Shown: positions 12,685-26,800 of the stretch, in pieces | Layout: the number at the start of each line of letters is the position of its first letter | How positions within the stretch are numbered: position 1 is the first letter of the stretch | Notes under the pieces: model-generated | What the model saw: the letters and a program-made list of their open reading frames with translations, nothing else | The model's database searches: none | What the model was told of the DNA's origin: nothing | Source of the DNA: Marsupella aquatica | Taxonomy: Eukaryota > Marchantiophyta | DNA length: 64,000 nucleotides | Assembly (NCBI GenBank): GCA_973895155.1 | Contig: OZ316895.1 | Coordinates: 14,322,001-14,386,000, forward strand | Direction: 5' to 3' | Position numbers and translations under genes: made by a program

Positions 12685-12826
12685 TGTTATACCCTAACTA
12701 GACTCCATGGTTACCTTAACCATAGTTACCGTATAGGATAACTCGGACGGAGACTATATATAGAGATGCACCCATTCATTCTATAAAGAGGAATCTCATT
12801 ATCATTTCCCGCATCATTCCTCAACA
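12685..12826 (+). repeat. Right LTR of the short-LTR element
   Basis: This LTR is 142 bases, the same length and termini as the left one, and is followed by the gttta target duplication. Two substitutions separate the copies, so the insertion is fairly young. Confidence 0.92.
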
Positions 12827-14066
12827 GTTTAGAATTTGATTTATGGCGTTCTAGCGTGTCGTGATTGCAGTGTGGTCCATTGTGGGTTTGGGGTAACCCA
12901 CTCGGTTACTCTGAGAGCCATTGAGATTATGCCCAGGGTTAAATGTAAGCAGGGTCAGTCTCCTGTATATTAATTAAAAATTGTTTTGGGGTAGATTTGT
13001 AATAAGCCTTAACTTCGGGGACCAACCTCGTTGAAAACCGTATCTAAAAAACTAGTTATTAATCCGTAGCACCACCCTGACTCGCACGATCTCGCTCTTG
13101 GTCTGGACTCGGTTTCCCGCACGGTCTGACTGCTCCCAGTGCGTAGAATCGTATCGCGACGCGGCGAATAATATCGAAGCCGACGTGGGATCCCTTCCCG
13201 CCCCATCCTCCCCTCTCGTTCAGTCGTGTTCTTTTTCGACTCACCGGCAACAGCGGGTGAGAGTACCGGACCCACCCAGTCAATCGGGCACCTTTCCTCA
13301 TTCTCGTCTCCTCTCTCACCGGAAGAGTGGGCGACCGGACAAACCCCGTCAGTCAGTCACGCAGGGCGCGAGACGATCAGGCCAGCAATCCAGGGAAAGG
13401 GAGTGTAAGACCCCCACTGATCCGCTCCATGAGACCCCAAATGAAAGCCGGCGGGACAACGTCATGCATGGCCAAGAGAAGGGCCAGACAGGGCCGGGCC
13501 AGATTCTTCTCGTTGAAGGAAGCCCTCTGGTCTCCTGTAGACCCTGTCTTTGCGGGAAGACATATTATTCACTCCTGTTAGAAGCGAAGCTGCCCCGTCA
13601 CAGGGAGGATCCGTGGCCAATGAGAGCCAAGGAGAGGAGAGGAGAGGCTGTGACCGACCCCGGCCCCGGGGGGCTCGACAGCCCCAACTTCGTTCGCCAT
13701 TCACCCCCTGGCTTCGACGGTTCCATGCTCGTCTTTCTCCCTCTCGCTCTCGTCCCCACTTTCGAAGGCTCGGTCGACTACAGTCCGTGCGTGGGAGCGT
13801 GCGGGGGTCCTTGGTGGTCGGTTCTCCGTGGCTACAAGCGCCCAAAATCCGTGCGTGGGAGCGTGCGTGATAATCCTGCTGTGTTTGTTGCCAGCCGCGC
13901 AACAGCGTGGGGAGGGGGCGCCGCTTCGACCTCGATTGCCTGGCCGAGCTGCGGGGTCGGCCCCGCTCGGCTGTCGGGCTCTGGGGCGCTTTCTGCTCGC
14001 TTCATACCTCCCCTTCTCCCCTCCTCCTCCTCCGTGTCTGTGCTCAAAGAGTGTTCTTCTTTCTGT

Positions 14067-14120
14067 CTCCGCCCGTGCTGCTGCATGTTGTTTCTCCGCC
14101 CGTGCTGCTGCATGTTGTTT
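14067..14120. repeat. Perfect 27-bp tandem duplication in the ARF1 leader
   Basis: The unit runs from 'ctccgcccgtgctgctg' to 'catgttgttt'. It occurs twice head to tail with no mismatch. It lies in the presumed untranslated leader. Confidence 0.9.
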
Positions 14121-14357
14121 GCTGAGGTCGCGGAGGAGTGCGGAGAGCGCGCATCGTCGAGCCGGAGTTCTGTGGCACACAAGTGCGAGGCGTCGAGGCG
14201 AGGAGAGGAGAGGCGAAGCGAGGTGAGAAGCATTCGAGGTCTTTGCGAGGAGGAGGCCGATCGGATCGGCTTTACGGAAGAGCAAACAAAGGAGAGTTTC
14301 AGATCTGAGATCGAAGTAGGTTTAGGCAGGGAGAAGAGACAGGTGGGAAGAGGAACC

Positions 14358-14374
14358 GGGGGGGGGGGGGGGGG
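14358..14374 (+). repeat. G17 homopolymer in the ARF1 leader
   Basis: There are seventeen consecutive G residues, 40 bases upstream of the start codon. In the transcript this could fold into a G-quadruplex and affect translation. The exact length is prone to sequencing error. Confidence 0.85.
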
Positions 14375-14396
14375 AAAGGAGGCCTCGGGGCTGTGA

Positions 14397-16788
<2,392 letters not shown>

Positions 16789-19700
16789 TTCAGCACGGCT
16801 TAGACACTAGGTGGAAAGCCATAATCGTAGCGCAGACATTTTTAGGCCCTCGACATTGGGATTTCTGTGGTCTTGGAGGCTCGTCTCACAGCAGCTGTCC
16901 GTCACACCAGTTCTATTATATGACTTACAGTCGCAGATTCTCTTTTGATTTTCTGTTGATGAAGGGGCATGTTATGGTCAACGAAGTCTGTGCAGAATTC
17001 ATTTCTTTTTTAGTTTTTCGTCTATCCACAGATTTCCTAGCATTGCATTATTTGCAGACAGACGATATCTTGAAGACACTATTCAGGGTTGGATTGTTAA
17101 GGAGGAATGACAGGATTTGTGGAAGTCTCTACTCTTAGTTTTGAGAGTGTTTTCCTTGCTTCAATTAAGAGATCGTGTGGATCTCATTTGCGCAATTACC
17201 CAGACTTCTTATGGCCATTTTCTTCTGGGCTCATATGCAGTATAGTCACTTTTTACCAGAATCTTTTGATGTGTTAGGCTTTGAGCTCTTGTCTGGAAAG
17301 CTTGGGCTTCACCTGGACCCTCAAGTTAAATAGATCTTGTATGGTCTCAAGATTTTGCTTCGACCTGGTTTTGTTATGAATGCAGACGTCCTGGTGCCAA
17401 TTTTCAACGCAATGGTCGTGATTTTTTTTAATATAGTTCTTCTGAGAGCTTCCCATGTTTTCGTGCATTTGAAGTTCCAACCATCTCGGCAATCTATTTC
17501 GAATGTGATCGTGTACAACTATGAATGCATATGCTTGCGGCATTTGCAGCAGCTGGCCTTGGTCCTTCTGTACTTCACAAATCTCAGTCCATGTAAATTC
17601 GTGAAACTAGCTGTTGGCTGGCAATGATTCGATCAAATTCGTACTCTGCTACGTTTTCATGGGTTTCCTGTGTAGCACTTGAAATTGCACCATTCATGAC
17701 CGAATGTCGAAAGCCCAATTGCACTGTCTACCATTCACTGGCTTTATCTGCTTGTAGCGAGGCACAGTGGGGGCTTAAACTAGCAGTTCGGGTGGACAAC
17801 ATCTGGAAAGTGCATTGGGTGGTCTGAGTAGAGAGAGACTTTAAAATTTTGGAATTTGGCTCCAAATTCCAAGCCAGGATTTGGGCTACAAGTTAGAGAT
17901 TCCACCTTGTTTTAAAGCTCCCTTTCCCAGAAGATGGGAGATTTGACAGGGCATATTAAATTCGTACGAGAACATTCACTTTAAAAATGCTCGCTTAATA
18001 CAGGTTGTCCACCATAAACGGAACGTTGAGAAGGTTAATTTGGATAAGAGTGGCCTGGAAGAGTGCTGAATGGGTAGTGTTGGTAGAAGTCATCACCACT
18101 TCGAGCTACCGTACTGAATCGAGTGTTTGGAACCCTCGAACATCGAAAGCAACATGTAGATAGGGAATTTGAAAAGAAATATTAACCAATTTAATAAATG
18201 CAATCTATTAGCGATGTAGCGAGCTAAGACCATGTATGACTTTGTCACTGAAATCCTGACCCATGCACTAGGGTAAGGCCCCAACTTGCCCGGCAGAAGG
18301 AACCCATCTCTTGAAGTTCTTGACCTATTTGCAGAGTGAAATTAGACATGAAATTTCTGTAGAGTGAAGTATGTAGTCGTGACACTCACGAGAGCAAAGC
18401 CATAATTCATGACGTTACTCTTCAAAGCTAAGCCATAATTCATGGCCTATTTAGTAATTCATGGCCGATTTAGTATTTAGTAAGTACTAAATCATACACC
18501 ATCACTACAGGCCATAGATCCTACCCAAACTTCGACACCAAAGTCTTACCAAAGCTAAGCCATAGTTCATGCCTATTTAGTCGAGTCAAATTGTACATAA
18601 TGACTAGAGGCCATAGATCCTGACCAAACTTAGGTGAACATGCACACTGATATTCCTCGATAAACATACTGGTAGTCAACATAAAAGATACCTTAATATT
18701 TGATAAACATAGAAGCGGTCAATATAATAGATATCTGGTTTCTCTTTCTAGAGATTATGTTCATTAGTCCACATAGAAGATATTCGTTCATCTGTCCAGA
18801 GATTACTTTCATGAGAAGCACAAAAGAAAGTGGTACTGAATTCTAACCTTGTCTGTCATATTGAGCTTCAACTAAACTCTCTTATCATTCGATCAGTGGC
18901 CTAAGTTTTGCTTGAATATAGTAGTAGCACATCTGATTCTATCTAGGCATCTTATTATGATTAGACCAATTATGGTTGATACTAATTCTAGACATAAGAG
19001 TAAATGTTTAGCAAACTTCTTGATTTTGGTCTAGGGGAGCAGGATCACTGCCACCTGTATGATTAGTAGAAACTATCAAAAATCCATACCAGACTTCTTC
19101 TTTTTTGAACTAGAGCAAACCGTGACCTAAATAGGAATGTGTCACAGCACATATCAAAGTTTACAAATGGTCAAGGTATTCAACTTGTTTTCACAATTGT
19201 ATAACCTGCAATGTGACATAACTTCTAGAAAATTTTCTATAGAAATCATTTGGTAGAGGGGTTAGCTAGATTGAGTTTACCATAAAATTTGATTGGCTCA
19301 AACATAGTTTATGGAGTGAAATAGTAGCTGATCTCAATTTGGTTCACTCTATTGTCCATTGCTTTGTATAGTTGCTAGTGACTTTACATCCCACTATGAT
19401 CTATTCAACATCTAACCTTCCACTAGTTGCAGTCCTTTTTGTGCAAGAATCACTCTTTGCGTTTTAAGGCCATCTTCCACAATGGCCTTCTCAACTCCCC
19501 CAAACACTCCAATGGCCTGCCTCCTTTCAGCTAAAGTGGCCATTGTGATCCCATGTTTCCTAGAGTATAAAAAGCAAATTGCACTAGGTCTACAAGCAAC
19601 AGCAAGCAATCCTGATCAAACAAAAAATACTCAATATTGTTTATTTATGAAAGGAAACACTTACTTGGACTTCTGAAAGACAACAAGAGCCCTATTTAGC

Positions 19701-22200
19701 ACCTGCCCTAAACCATTGGACCACAGACTTTGGCCCTCCCACCTTAGCCTCCACCTGGTTGAGCCTGCTAAATTGTCATGTCCTGAATGTGGCAACATTT
19801 GCCCTTTGTTACCGTACAACCCAGTTCGCCCTCCCATCTTTCTAGCTGCCCTCCCTGGACTCACAGGCTCCCAAATGTGGTCAGTTGTCTAGCAGAGTCC
19901 CAAATTGTGGAGACATTTGGCATATTTTCATGAAGAAAGGTTTCAATTGGCCTGGAGAAGCACTGACCCTGGGAGGAAGGTCACTGGGGCCCGAGATGAT
20001 TTTTGGGCTTGTGTGATCTTGCCTGCATTCACAATGGGAAAACCTTGCCATATATGTGGCATCCAGCCAATGAGGACTACAAGGCTCCTACTATTGATGT
20101 CATTGGCCGGATGCTTTGGTCTTAGTGGGATTAGTTTAGGATTTAGTGCCCCACACAATAGATGATCAAGTGCAGTCATCAATTATTTTGGCTCATTGGC
20201 AGTAGGACGCCTCAAATCTGAAGGGTCACAGAGTGATCCCCAGCCCAATAGTGTGATCCATGGATCACAGTCACAAGGGGTAGTATAAGCTTTTGCAAAT
20301 TTTCCACTTTGCTTCCGGGAAATGTGTGACTGTGACAGGAGCCAGAACCCCAAAGTTTGAGAGTCCTAGTGGAAATTGAGCGACAATGTGGGCTATAAAT
20401 TCAGTATTGACACAATTGTCTCAGTTTAGTCAAATAATGCCTTATTTCAATAGTGCAGTCATTTTTGGCAAACCAGTAAATCTCAGTTTTTACTGTACCT
20501 GCTTTTTGAATTTCTTGTCCAAGGCATTATATTTTCAAATGAGTTTTTCCATTCACTTCTTCTCTTGAAAAAAAGACTTTCAAAAGGTTTTCCAAAATAG
20601 ATTTCATACTACCAAAGAACTTCTAAGGAAGTTCTTGACAGTTTTGGGCAAATTTTTTAAACCATTCTTGAATAAGTAACTATTTGCCAATTTTTGTTGG
20701 CCAGGCATGACCAATACCTCTATTTTGACAAAAGATTGGCACTAAATGAAGAGCAGTGCAAAAGAAAGGATTGGTGCAATTGTTTCTTGGCAAATAAGTC
20801 AACGTGTTGTTTTTTCAATGTAAAATAAACAAGCACCAACACATATGAAATTGATAAGTTTACAACAGGTTCAATGCATAGGAAGTTTTTGATATCCTCC
20901 AAAGGAATGCTTAGGTAGCAGTTGTGAGCTGATAAATTATCTGGATTAAAGTAGAGAAGAAACTTTGGGTTGGAAGTAGCTATTTCTTTAAAACACCACT
21001 AGCCATGACAAAACTTGGATCCATTAAGTTTCATTAATAATATCATTTTCCTTAATTCGTGGAGCAAAATGACTTGGTAGAGTAGAAGAATAAAAAAAGG
21101 GGGAAGTCTTAGACACCTCCCTTTTCCATGGCCAGTGGTGGAGAAAAACCAGAATGAGAGGAACTAAACAGAGCAGGTGGATAAGGAAACATGTTATTAT
21201 TCCCATTCTCTTAGCAAATCATACAAGCCCACAAACTACAGTAGAAGCAGTGATTAAGTTTTCCTATTATTGCAAATACTTAATGCTGACATCTTTTCAA
21301 AAAGACAAACAGCATGGATACGTACCTTACAACCCACCCATTTAGCGCCAGGTAGCAGTAGGAAGACAGCTGTTCCGCAAGATGAACGGGCTGCTGTAGA
21401 TGGGTTGCAGATATTCACACTGAATGGCTCCTAAAAAGAAATTCGTACGTTACTCTATTCAGGACAAGTGGATGAATGAAAAAGAACTCACAAACATTAA
21501 AAAGGTTCTATGGCCATCAGAGTCATTTGCTAGGTTCCAAAATTTCCCAAAATTGAAAAAGATAGAAATAAAGATAGGTTCATGAATCTCTTCTCAATGA
21601 AAATGGATTTCCCTAGAAAATATAGAAATTGGAGCTCATCGCTATGCAAATTGACGCAAGCTATCTTAATTAATGTAATATGCAATCACATTCTCTCTTT
21701 TCATGTTTATTTAATTTAAAGTCATTTTGGTGGGAAGACTCCCTAGCCACTGGATAATGGTTTCATTTTTTTCCTAAGGATGAGATGGAAGTAAAAAGGT
21801 GACATTGTGCACCTCTGCCATTGCATAACCGGACATGCGTCCCTCAACTAATACAATCATTGGAACTTCATTCACCAAGTAAACTGTTAATGTCCCATAG
21901 GATATGGTGTTAGGACCATCTTGTTTATGATAGACAACACTTCCCTTAAACATCATTTATGATGTGCAATACGAGATGGCAACTATATTATTAGTTTAAT
22001 TAATTGAAGAAAAACCGCAAGAGTATGGCCGCGTGGTACCTTTTCGCGGAATAGGACTTGTTATGGTATTATTATGAGGCAGCTAGATAGACGGCGGATA
22101 GTAGGGGCGGTCCGCGGGCCCCTATGGCCGTCGATATTCAAGATCTTCGGCTGAGGTGAGAGATTACCCGGGTTACCCGGTTCCGGCCGTATCTTATTAT
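16789..22200. other. Intergenic DNA between ARF1 and the PRT6-type gene
   Basis: The first few hundred bases are probably the ARF1 3' UTR. The rest is AT-rich with only short frames that look random. The region at 18400-18610 repeats short phrases such as 'taagccataattcatg' and 'ggccatagatcct' two or three times, which suggests old local duplication. From about 19400 to 20170 there are frames of 65-86 codons on both strands, and I do not recognise any of them. Nothing here supports an RNA gene or an intact transposon. Confidence 0.45.
18400..18620. repeat. Local degenerate direct repeats
   Basis: The phrases 'aagctaagccata', 'attcatggc', 'tatttagt' and 'ggccatagatcct' each recur two or three times within about 200 bases, in the same orientation. 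The copies are imperfect and no clear unit length is visible. Confidence 0.5.
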
Positions 22201-23876
22201 TAAATATTATTATATTATTCTAGCCGGAAAGTGAAGGGGCTCTCGGGGCGTGCCTGAATGACGTGTGTCCTGGCTCCTTTCCGTTGCCCGTCTTTTTTTT
22301 CCCCGACTGGTGTCTTCTGTTCGCGTTCTCTCGTTCACATCCTCCATCGCTATCCTTTCTCTTCTTCTTCTTCGCCTCGTCGTCCCTCTCTCTCTCCCCG
22401 GTCCTCTCTCTTCGTGTCTGAATGCGGTGAATGAATTTGTGGGTTTTGAGCACCGCTATTGGTTTTGCTTGGTTCCGTCTCGTTTAATCCCGCCCCGCTC
22501 GGCCGGTGTCATCTTCATCATCTTGTCTCCTCGGAAGCAAGGAAGGAAGGAAGGAAGGACGGAAGGGCGGATTGATTTGTCGATCGATCGGTCAGCCGGG
22601 AGAAAAGAAAGGGAAGGAGATTGTTGAGGTAGGATCTGGACTCGTTGGGGTGATGAATGATGGATGATGGATTGGATTTATTGAATGGATTGGCAAATAG
22701 ATCGGAAGTTGGAATTGACGAATGAGTTTGTGGATTGGGTGATGAGCGATGGAGGAGGGAGTGAATTGAGCGAGGAGGCGGTGGGATTAGGGCGTCGGGG
22801 ATTCTGTTTCGCGGGTGGGCGTGAACAGTATGTTATGTCGGGGAGGGTTTAATTGGATATGTGTGGTAGGTTTTTTCCTGGTAGGATGATGTGTTTTTGG
22901 CTAAGGAGGATCCATCTCCAGGAGCAGATCGGATAGGGAGGTGGATGGGATTTGAGCGAGTTTTTGGGGTTGTCAGTTTGTCGGTCGTGTATGGGAATTG
23001 CCTTCGGATGGGGTCATGCGCCGTTGTAAGGCATGAATTTGGTCCGTATCGTCTTCTCGTTGCTGATGATTATGCCTTTGAGCGTGTCTGTGGTTTAGTT
23101 GTAGGGGTTTTCGCCCTATCAATGTGACTGAATTGAGGGAAGATCTGAAGTCCTTTTTGGTTTGTTCGCGGAAATTTTCTCGCTTTCGATACTGCCACGG
23201 TGCTTGAATTCGCGATTTTCAGTGTTCTCCTTTTTGTTGCCTCCCTCCCCTTGTTAGTGTGTCCATCTCGCCGCCAGCATTTCCAGTCCTCCCTTCTGTC
23301 CGATGATGTCAGTCTGTGCGCCTGACTGTGCTAATTGGGGAAGGAGGGAAAATACTCTAATATATGTTGGATGTGTGAGAGTTGGTGGCAATTATACGGA
23401 TTTGGCAGGGCCGTAGGGTTTGTCTTGTACGATCTGTACCTTGCCACTCGACGTCTATCTGGTCTTTGCCTAAGTTTCTCCGCTTGCTGTCCTGACCTGA
23501 AGGCTCGGATCATGTGTGGATTGGGTGTGGACTGAACGGGAGTAAGGATGGGAGCACAAGATCTGAGCCGGATAGTTGATAGGGATCTTTTGTCCTTGTT
23601 GTGCTTACTGTGTTCTACCTTTTGGCAGTGCAAATGATGAGTATTGAGTAGACAGTGTATTACGCACCGGGGCCAGAAAGAAGTCGATCTTCGATTAAAA
23701 GTCGAGAGAAAAAACAAACGGAGAGAGACTCAGAGATGAGAGGGAGGGCGGAGGTGGTCGGGGATGGAAAGACTTCTTCAGAATGTTGATGAAGGAGAGA
23801 GCTACTGTAGCGATGATGGCGAAGAGGCGATGATGAGGAAATTGATTATCTGAATTTCGGACCTTAAGCGACTACC
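22201..23876 (+). promoter_or_regulatory. Promoter and long 5' leader region of the PRT6-type gene
   Basis: The composition shifts near 22220 to CT-rich and then GA-rich sequence. It includes a (GGAA)n-like run near 22540-22562 and a GATC-rich patch near 22580. This is typical of the transcribed leader of a plant gene. No protein frame is supported before the ATG at 23877. A leader intron may be present. Confidence 0.5.
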
Positions 23877-26800
23877 ATGGAGGGTGCCACCACTCCTCCC
23901 TCTGGTGGTGTTCCGAACGCTGCGGGCACTACTGCTACCGTAGCCTCCACGGCCAACCCGGCATCCTCCTCTGTCGTCCAGGTTGGTGGCCCCTCAACGC
24001 CTCTGTTTTGTTAGTTTGTTGATGCTAGATGGATTGGTCTTAGTGCTTCAGAATGTTCAGTGAGTTTCCCATCTTTCCAGTTCTTTCTGTGGATGATGAT
24101 CGAAGCGGTGGACACGCGAGAGAGTTTCTTGACTTATTACCTGTTAGCTGATTATGTTTAGAATATCAATGACCTCGAGGGTTGCTCAAGGTCAAATTTC
24201 TAACCGCTCACTGCGCGCTTTAGTACCTTGCTTCTTCTTTTTAAGGCGGTTAGGTTTCGCTAGTAGGTTTCGTACTGCTGAAACGTGGGCTCTTTTGGTC
24301 GCGTAGGTAGTTGTTTCTGATAGGGATTTTAAGATATGTTGTCAATTAGGCTGGCTGTGGTTGTGGTACAACGCAGTGGATTAGTACGCATTCTCGAACA
24401 TTCATTACTGCATCTTAGGTCAAGATTCCAAAATTGATTTCTCAGATTCGGATGCACAGCATAGCACATCAGCCGATGATCCTGTCTGAAGTCGACCCGT
24501 GAATGTGGTGTCCAACTAGTGCACGGACAGAAATTGCACAGTGAGGACTCATTTATTGGAGATTGTTATGGAAAATAGCATTTGTTAAAACACGTGGCAA
24601 CGTATACTTCTAGAGCTGGCCATATGGATTTGATTGCCATCGGGAGTTATGTGACCTGACGATTTAACAAGCGTGCACATTTTGGTGTCTTACCAGCGGC
24701 TCACCAAGTTTGGAGTGGCGGTTGACAACTTGGAAAAGGGCCCTGCAGGGTTAGTTGAATTCTTGAACCAAGATCCAGCACAATTACCTGCAGTTCTAGA
24801 TGCCCTCTTCCCAGGCGTGGAGGAGGTGAAGCAGTTGTCTTCTGCCCATGAGGAGGCTCAACCAGGCGCTTCTCGAGAAGAATTTTTTAAGCTGTGTGAA
24901 GAGGCAGTTTCTTGGGTACAGTGGTTACTCTTTAAGGCTGATCCAAAGCCTTCCTTGGCAGAGACAGGGCTTTTAAATGGTGGGCAAAGAGGGATATGTG
25001 GGGCTGTTTGGGGTAGCAATGACATAGCATACCGCTGCAGGACCTGTGAACATGACCCAACCTGTGCCATCTGTGTCCCCTGCTTCCAAGCGGGGGACCA
25101 TAGAAATCATGACTATTCGATGATTCGCACAGGTGGGGGATGCTGTGATTGCGGCGATGCTACTGCTTGGAAACAGAAGGGATTCTGTAGTCGACATCGA
25201 GGGCCTGGATTTGCTCCACCACTGCCAACAAAGTTTCTGACCTCTGGAGTGCCTGTACTAGAAGCTCTGCTACGTATATGGGTTTCAAAGTTAAATGCTG
25301 CCCAAGCGGTTGCAGAAGGTAAACCTAAAAAGTGGACCCTTATGGCACCCGAGGAGAAAGTGGCGTCACAAACATCGATTGCCATCATCGACATGCTTCT
25401 TGTGTTTTGCAACTCGAGTGAGAGTATGCTGAATTTTACAGCAAAGTACGTTGGTATGAAAAGTTTGGGAGTGTTGGATACACTGTTGAGGACGGAGTAT
25501 TTCTTACCGGAGCGAGTGGTGAAACGCTTGCATGTACTCCTGTACAAACTCCTTGGGGATACCTCTTTTAAGTGCTCATTTGCTCAGGAGTTCATAGCTC
25601 ATTACCCCAAATTTCTACGTTTTTCTGTCCGAGAGGATTTAGAAGGCCCTGGTAGCACTTCAAATACCAAAAATGGCGACCATGCCATTTTGGGCAATTT
25701 TTCTGTGCAGATTTTTACTGTCCCAACCCTCACGCCCAGGCTGGTTCTTGAGTCCAAGCTTTTGGATATGCTTCTTGACACTCTCAAAGAACTCTTTCTG
25801 GCATGTGTTGGTGAAGATGGTAGACTCCTGGTAAGTGAGGCTTTCTTGTTCTCAACTTTGTAGTTTGCACTGCAATAGAGTAGGCGTCATGTTCTCGCAA
25901 ATTCTCGAACAACTTTTGTTGTTTTCAATGTTGCAGTTGCACATCACATAGCAATGTAAGAAGGCTTTTATGTCTAAAACTGACAGCTCGTTCACCAAAA
26001 AATAGGAGAGTCCATGAATAGGAGAGTCCATCATGTTGGAATGAAGATAGGGCCATCCAATATTGTTCGGGGTAAATTTTATGCTGTGCATAAATGGCAA
26101 TAAGGTACGGTTGACGTGGAGCTTGGAATAACTTGTCGACGCTTCCTCTGATCGGTATTGTCTGGTCGTAGGTAACTAAGGGCCCTATCGTGCGCCGAGT
26201 ATACTCCCGAGTGCTGGAGGATATCCGTTATGTGATGAGTCATCTCGAAGTAGCACAGTATGTGGCACAACAAAGGCCAGAGCTAGCGAAAGCATGGTTG
26301 GAACTTGTGGCCTTTGTTCAAGGCATGTATCCACAACGTCGCGTATTCAACATACACGTTGAAGAGGAGAATGAAGACTGGGAATCTGCTTACTATCTGG
26401 AGATGCAGATGGCATCAATTCATCCTTTGTACGTCATAGGAGCAGCGTTTGGAACGGCAGGAGATCGTGTGGAGGGTAAATTGCCCCATGATCTTTCAAA
26501 GGTAGAGAGTTACCCCGATGACGACTCCAACATTGTTAGGCATGCAAAACTGGGTCGTATCACGAAGGAAACAGATGGAATGGATGTAGGAAGTAGCAGT
26601 GGTATGGATATTGAGATGGACGATGTCACTAATGCAAGCTGTGCTGGAGGCAAGGAGTCTCAAAATACAGAAATCAATACTGGTGGCAAACATAGAGAAG
26701 GTAGAGGAGCGTTTGCAAGCATGGTACCGGTGCCACTTCTATGGCTTGTCTCTGAGTGTATAAATGTTCTTGACAAATGGCTGGTTTTGGACACAGCTAG

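Larger units (their letters stand above)
9172..12826 (+). mobile_element. Non-autonomous short-LTR retroelement with non-coding interior (Copia-like termini)
   Basis: This is a complete element of 3655 bases. It has two 142-base LTRs that begin TGTTATACCC and end CCTCAACA, and perfect 5-base target duplications (gttta). The LTRs differ at two positions that I can see. Just inside the left LTR, 'cgttatcagcacgac' resembles the primer-binding stretch of some plant Copia elements. A purine-rich tract, ccaagggggag, abuts the right LTR. The stretch around 12479-12580 (gggctgtactctttttcc, gttaaaggttttaatgagg) resembles the untranslated segment before the polypurine tract of plant Copia elements, from memory. 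The 3.4-kb interior has no gag, protease, integrase or RT frame. It must therefore have been mobilised in trans. By LTR size it is TRIM-like; by interior length it is LARD-like. Confidence 0.9.

Noticed and set aside
13098-14396. A 432-codon plus-strand open frame upstream of ARF1
   Set aside because: It lies in GC-rich, CT/GA-biased leader DNA, spans the tandem duplication and the G17 run, and encodes a low-complexity product with no recognisable domain. Overlapping long frames exist on both strands, which is typical of composition effects.
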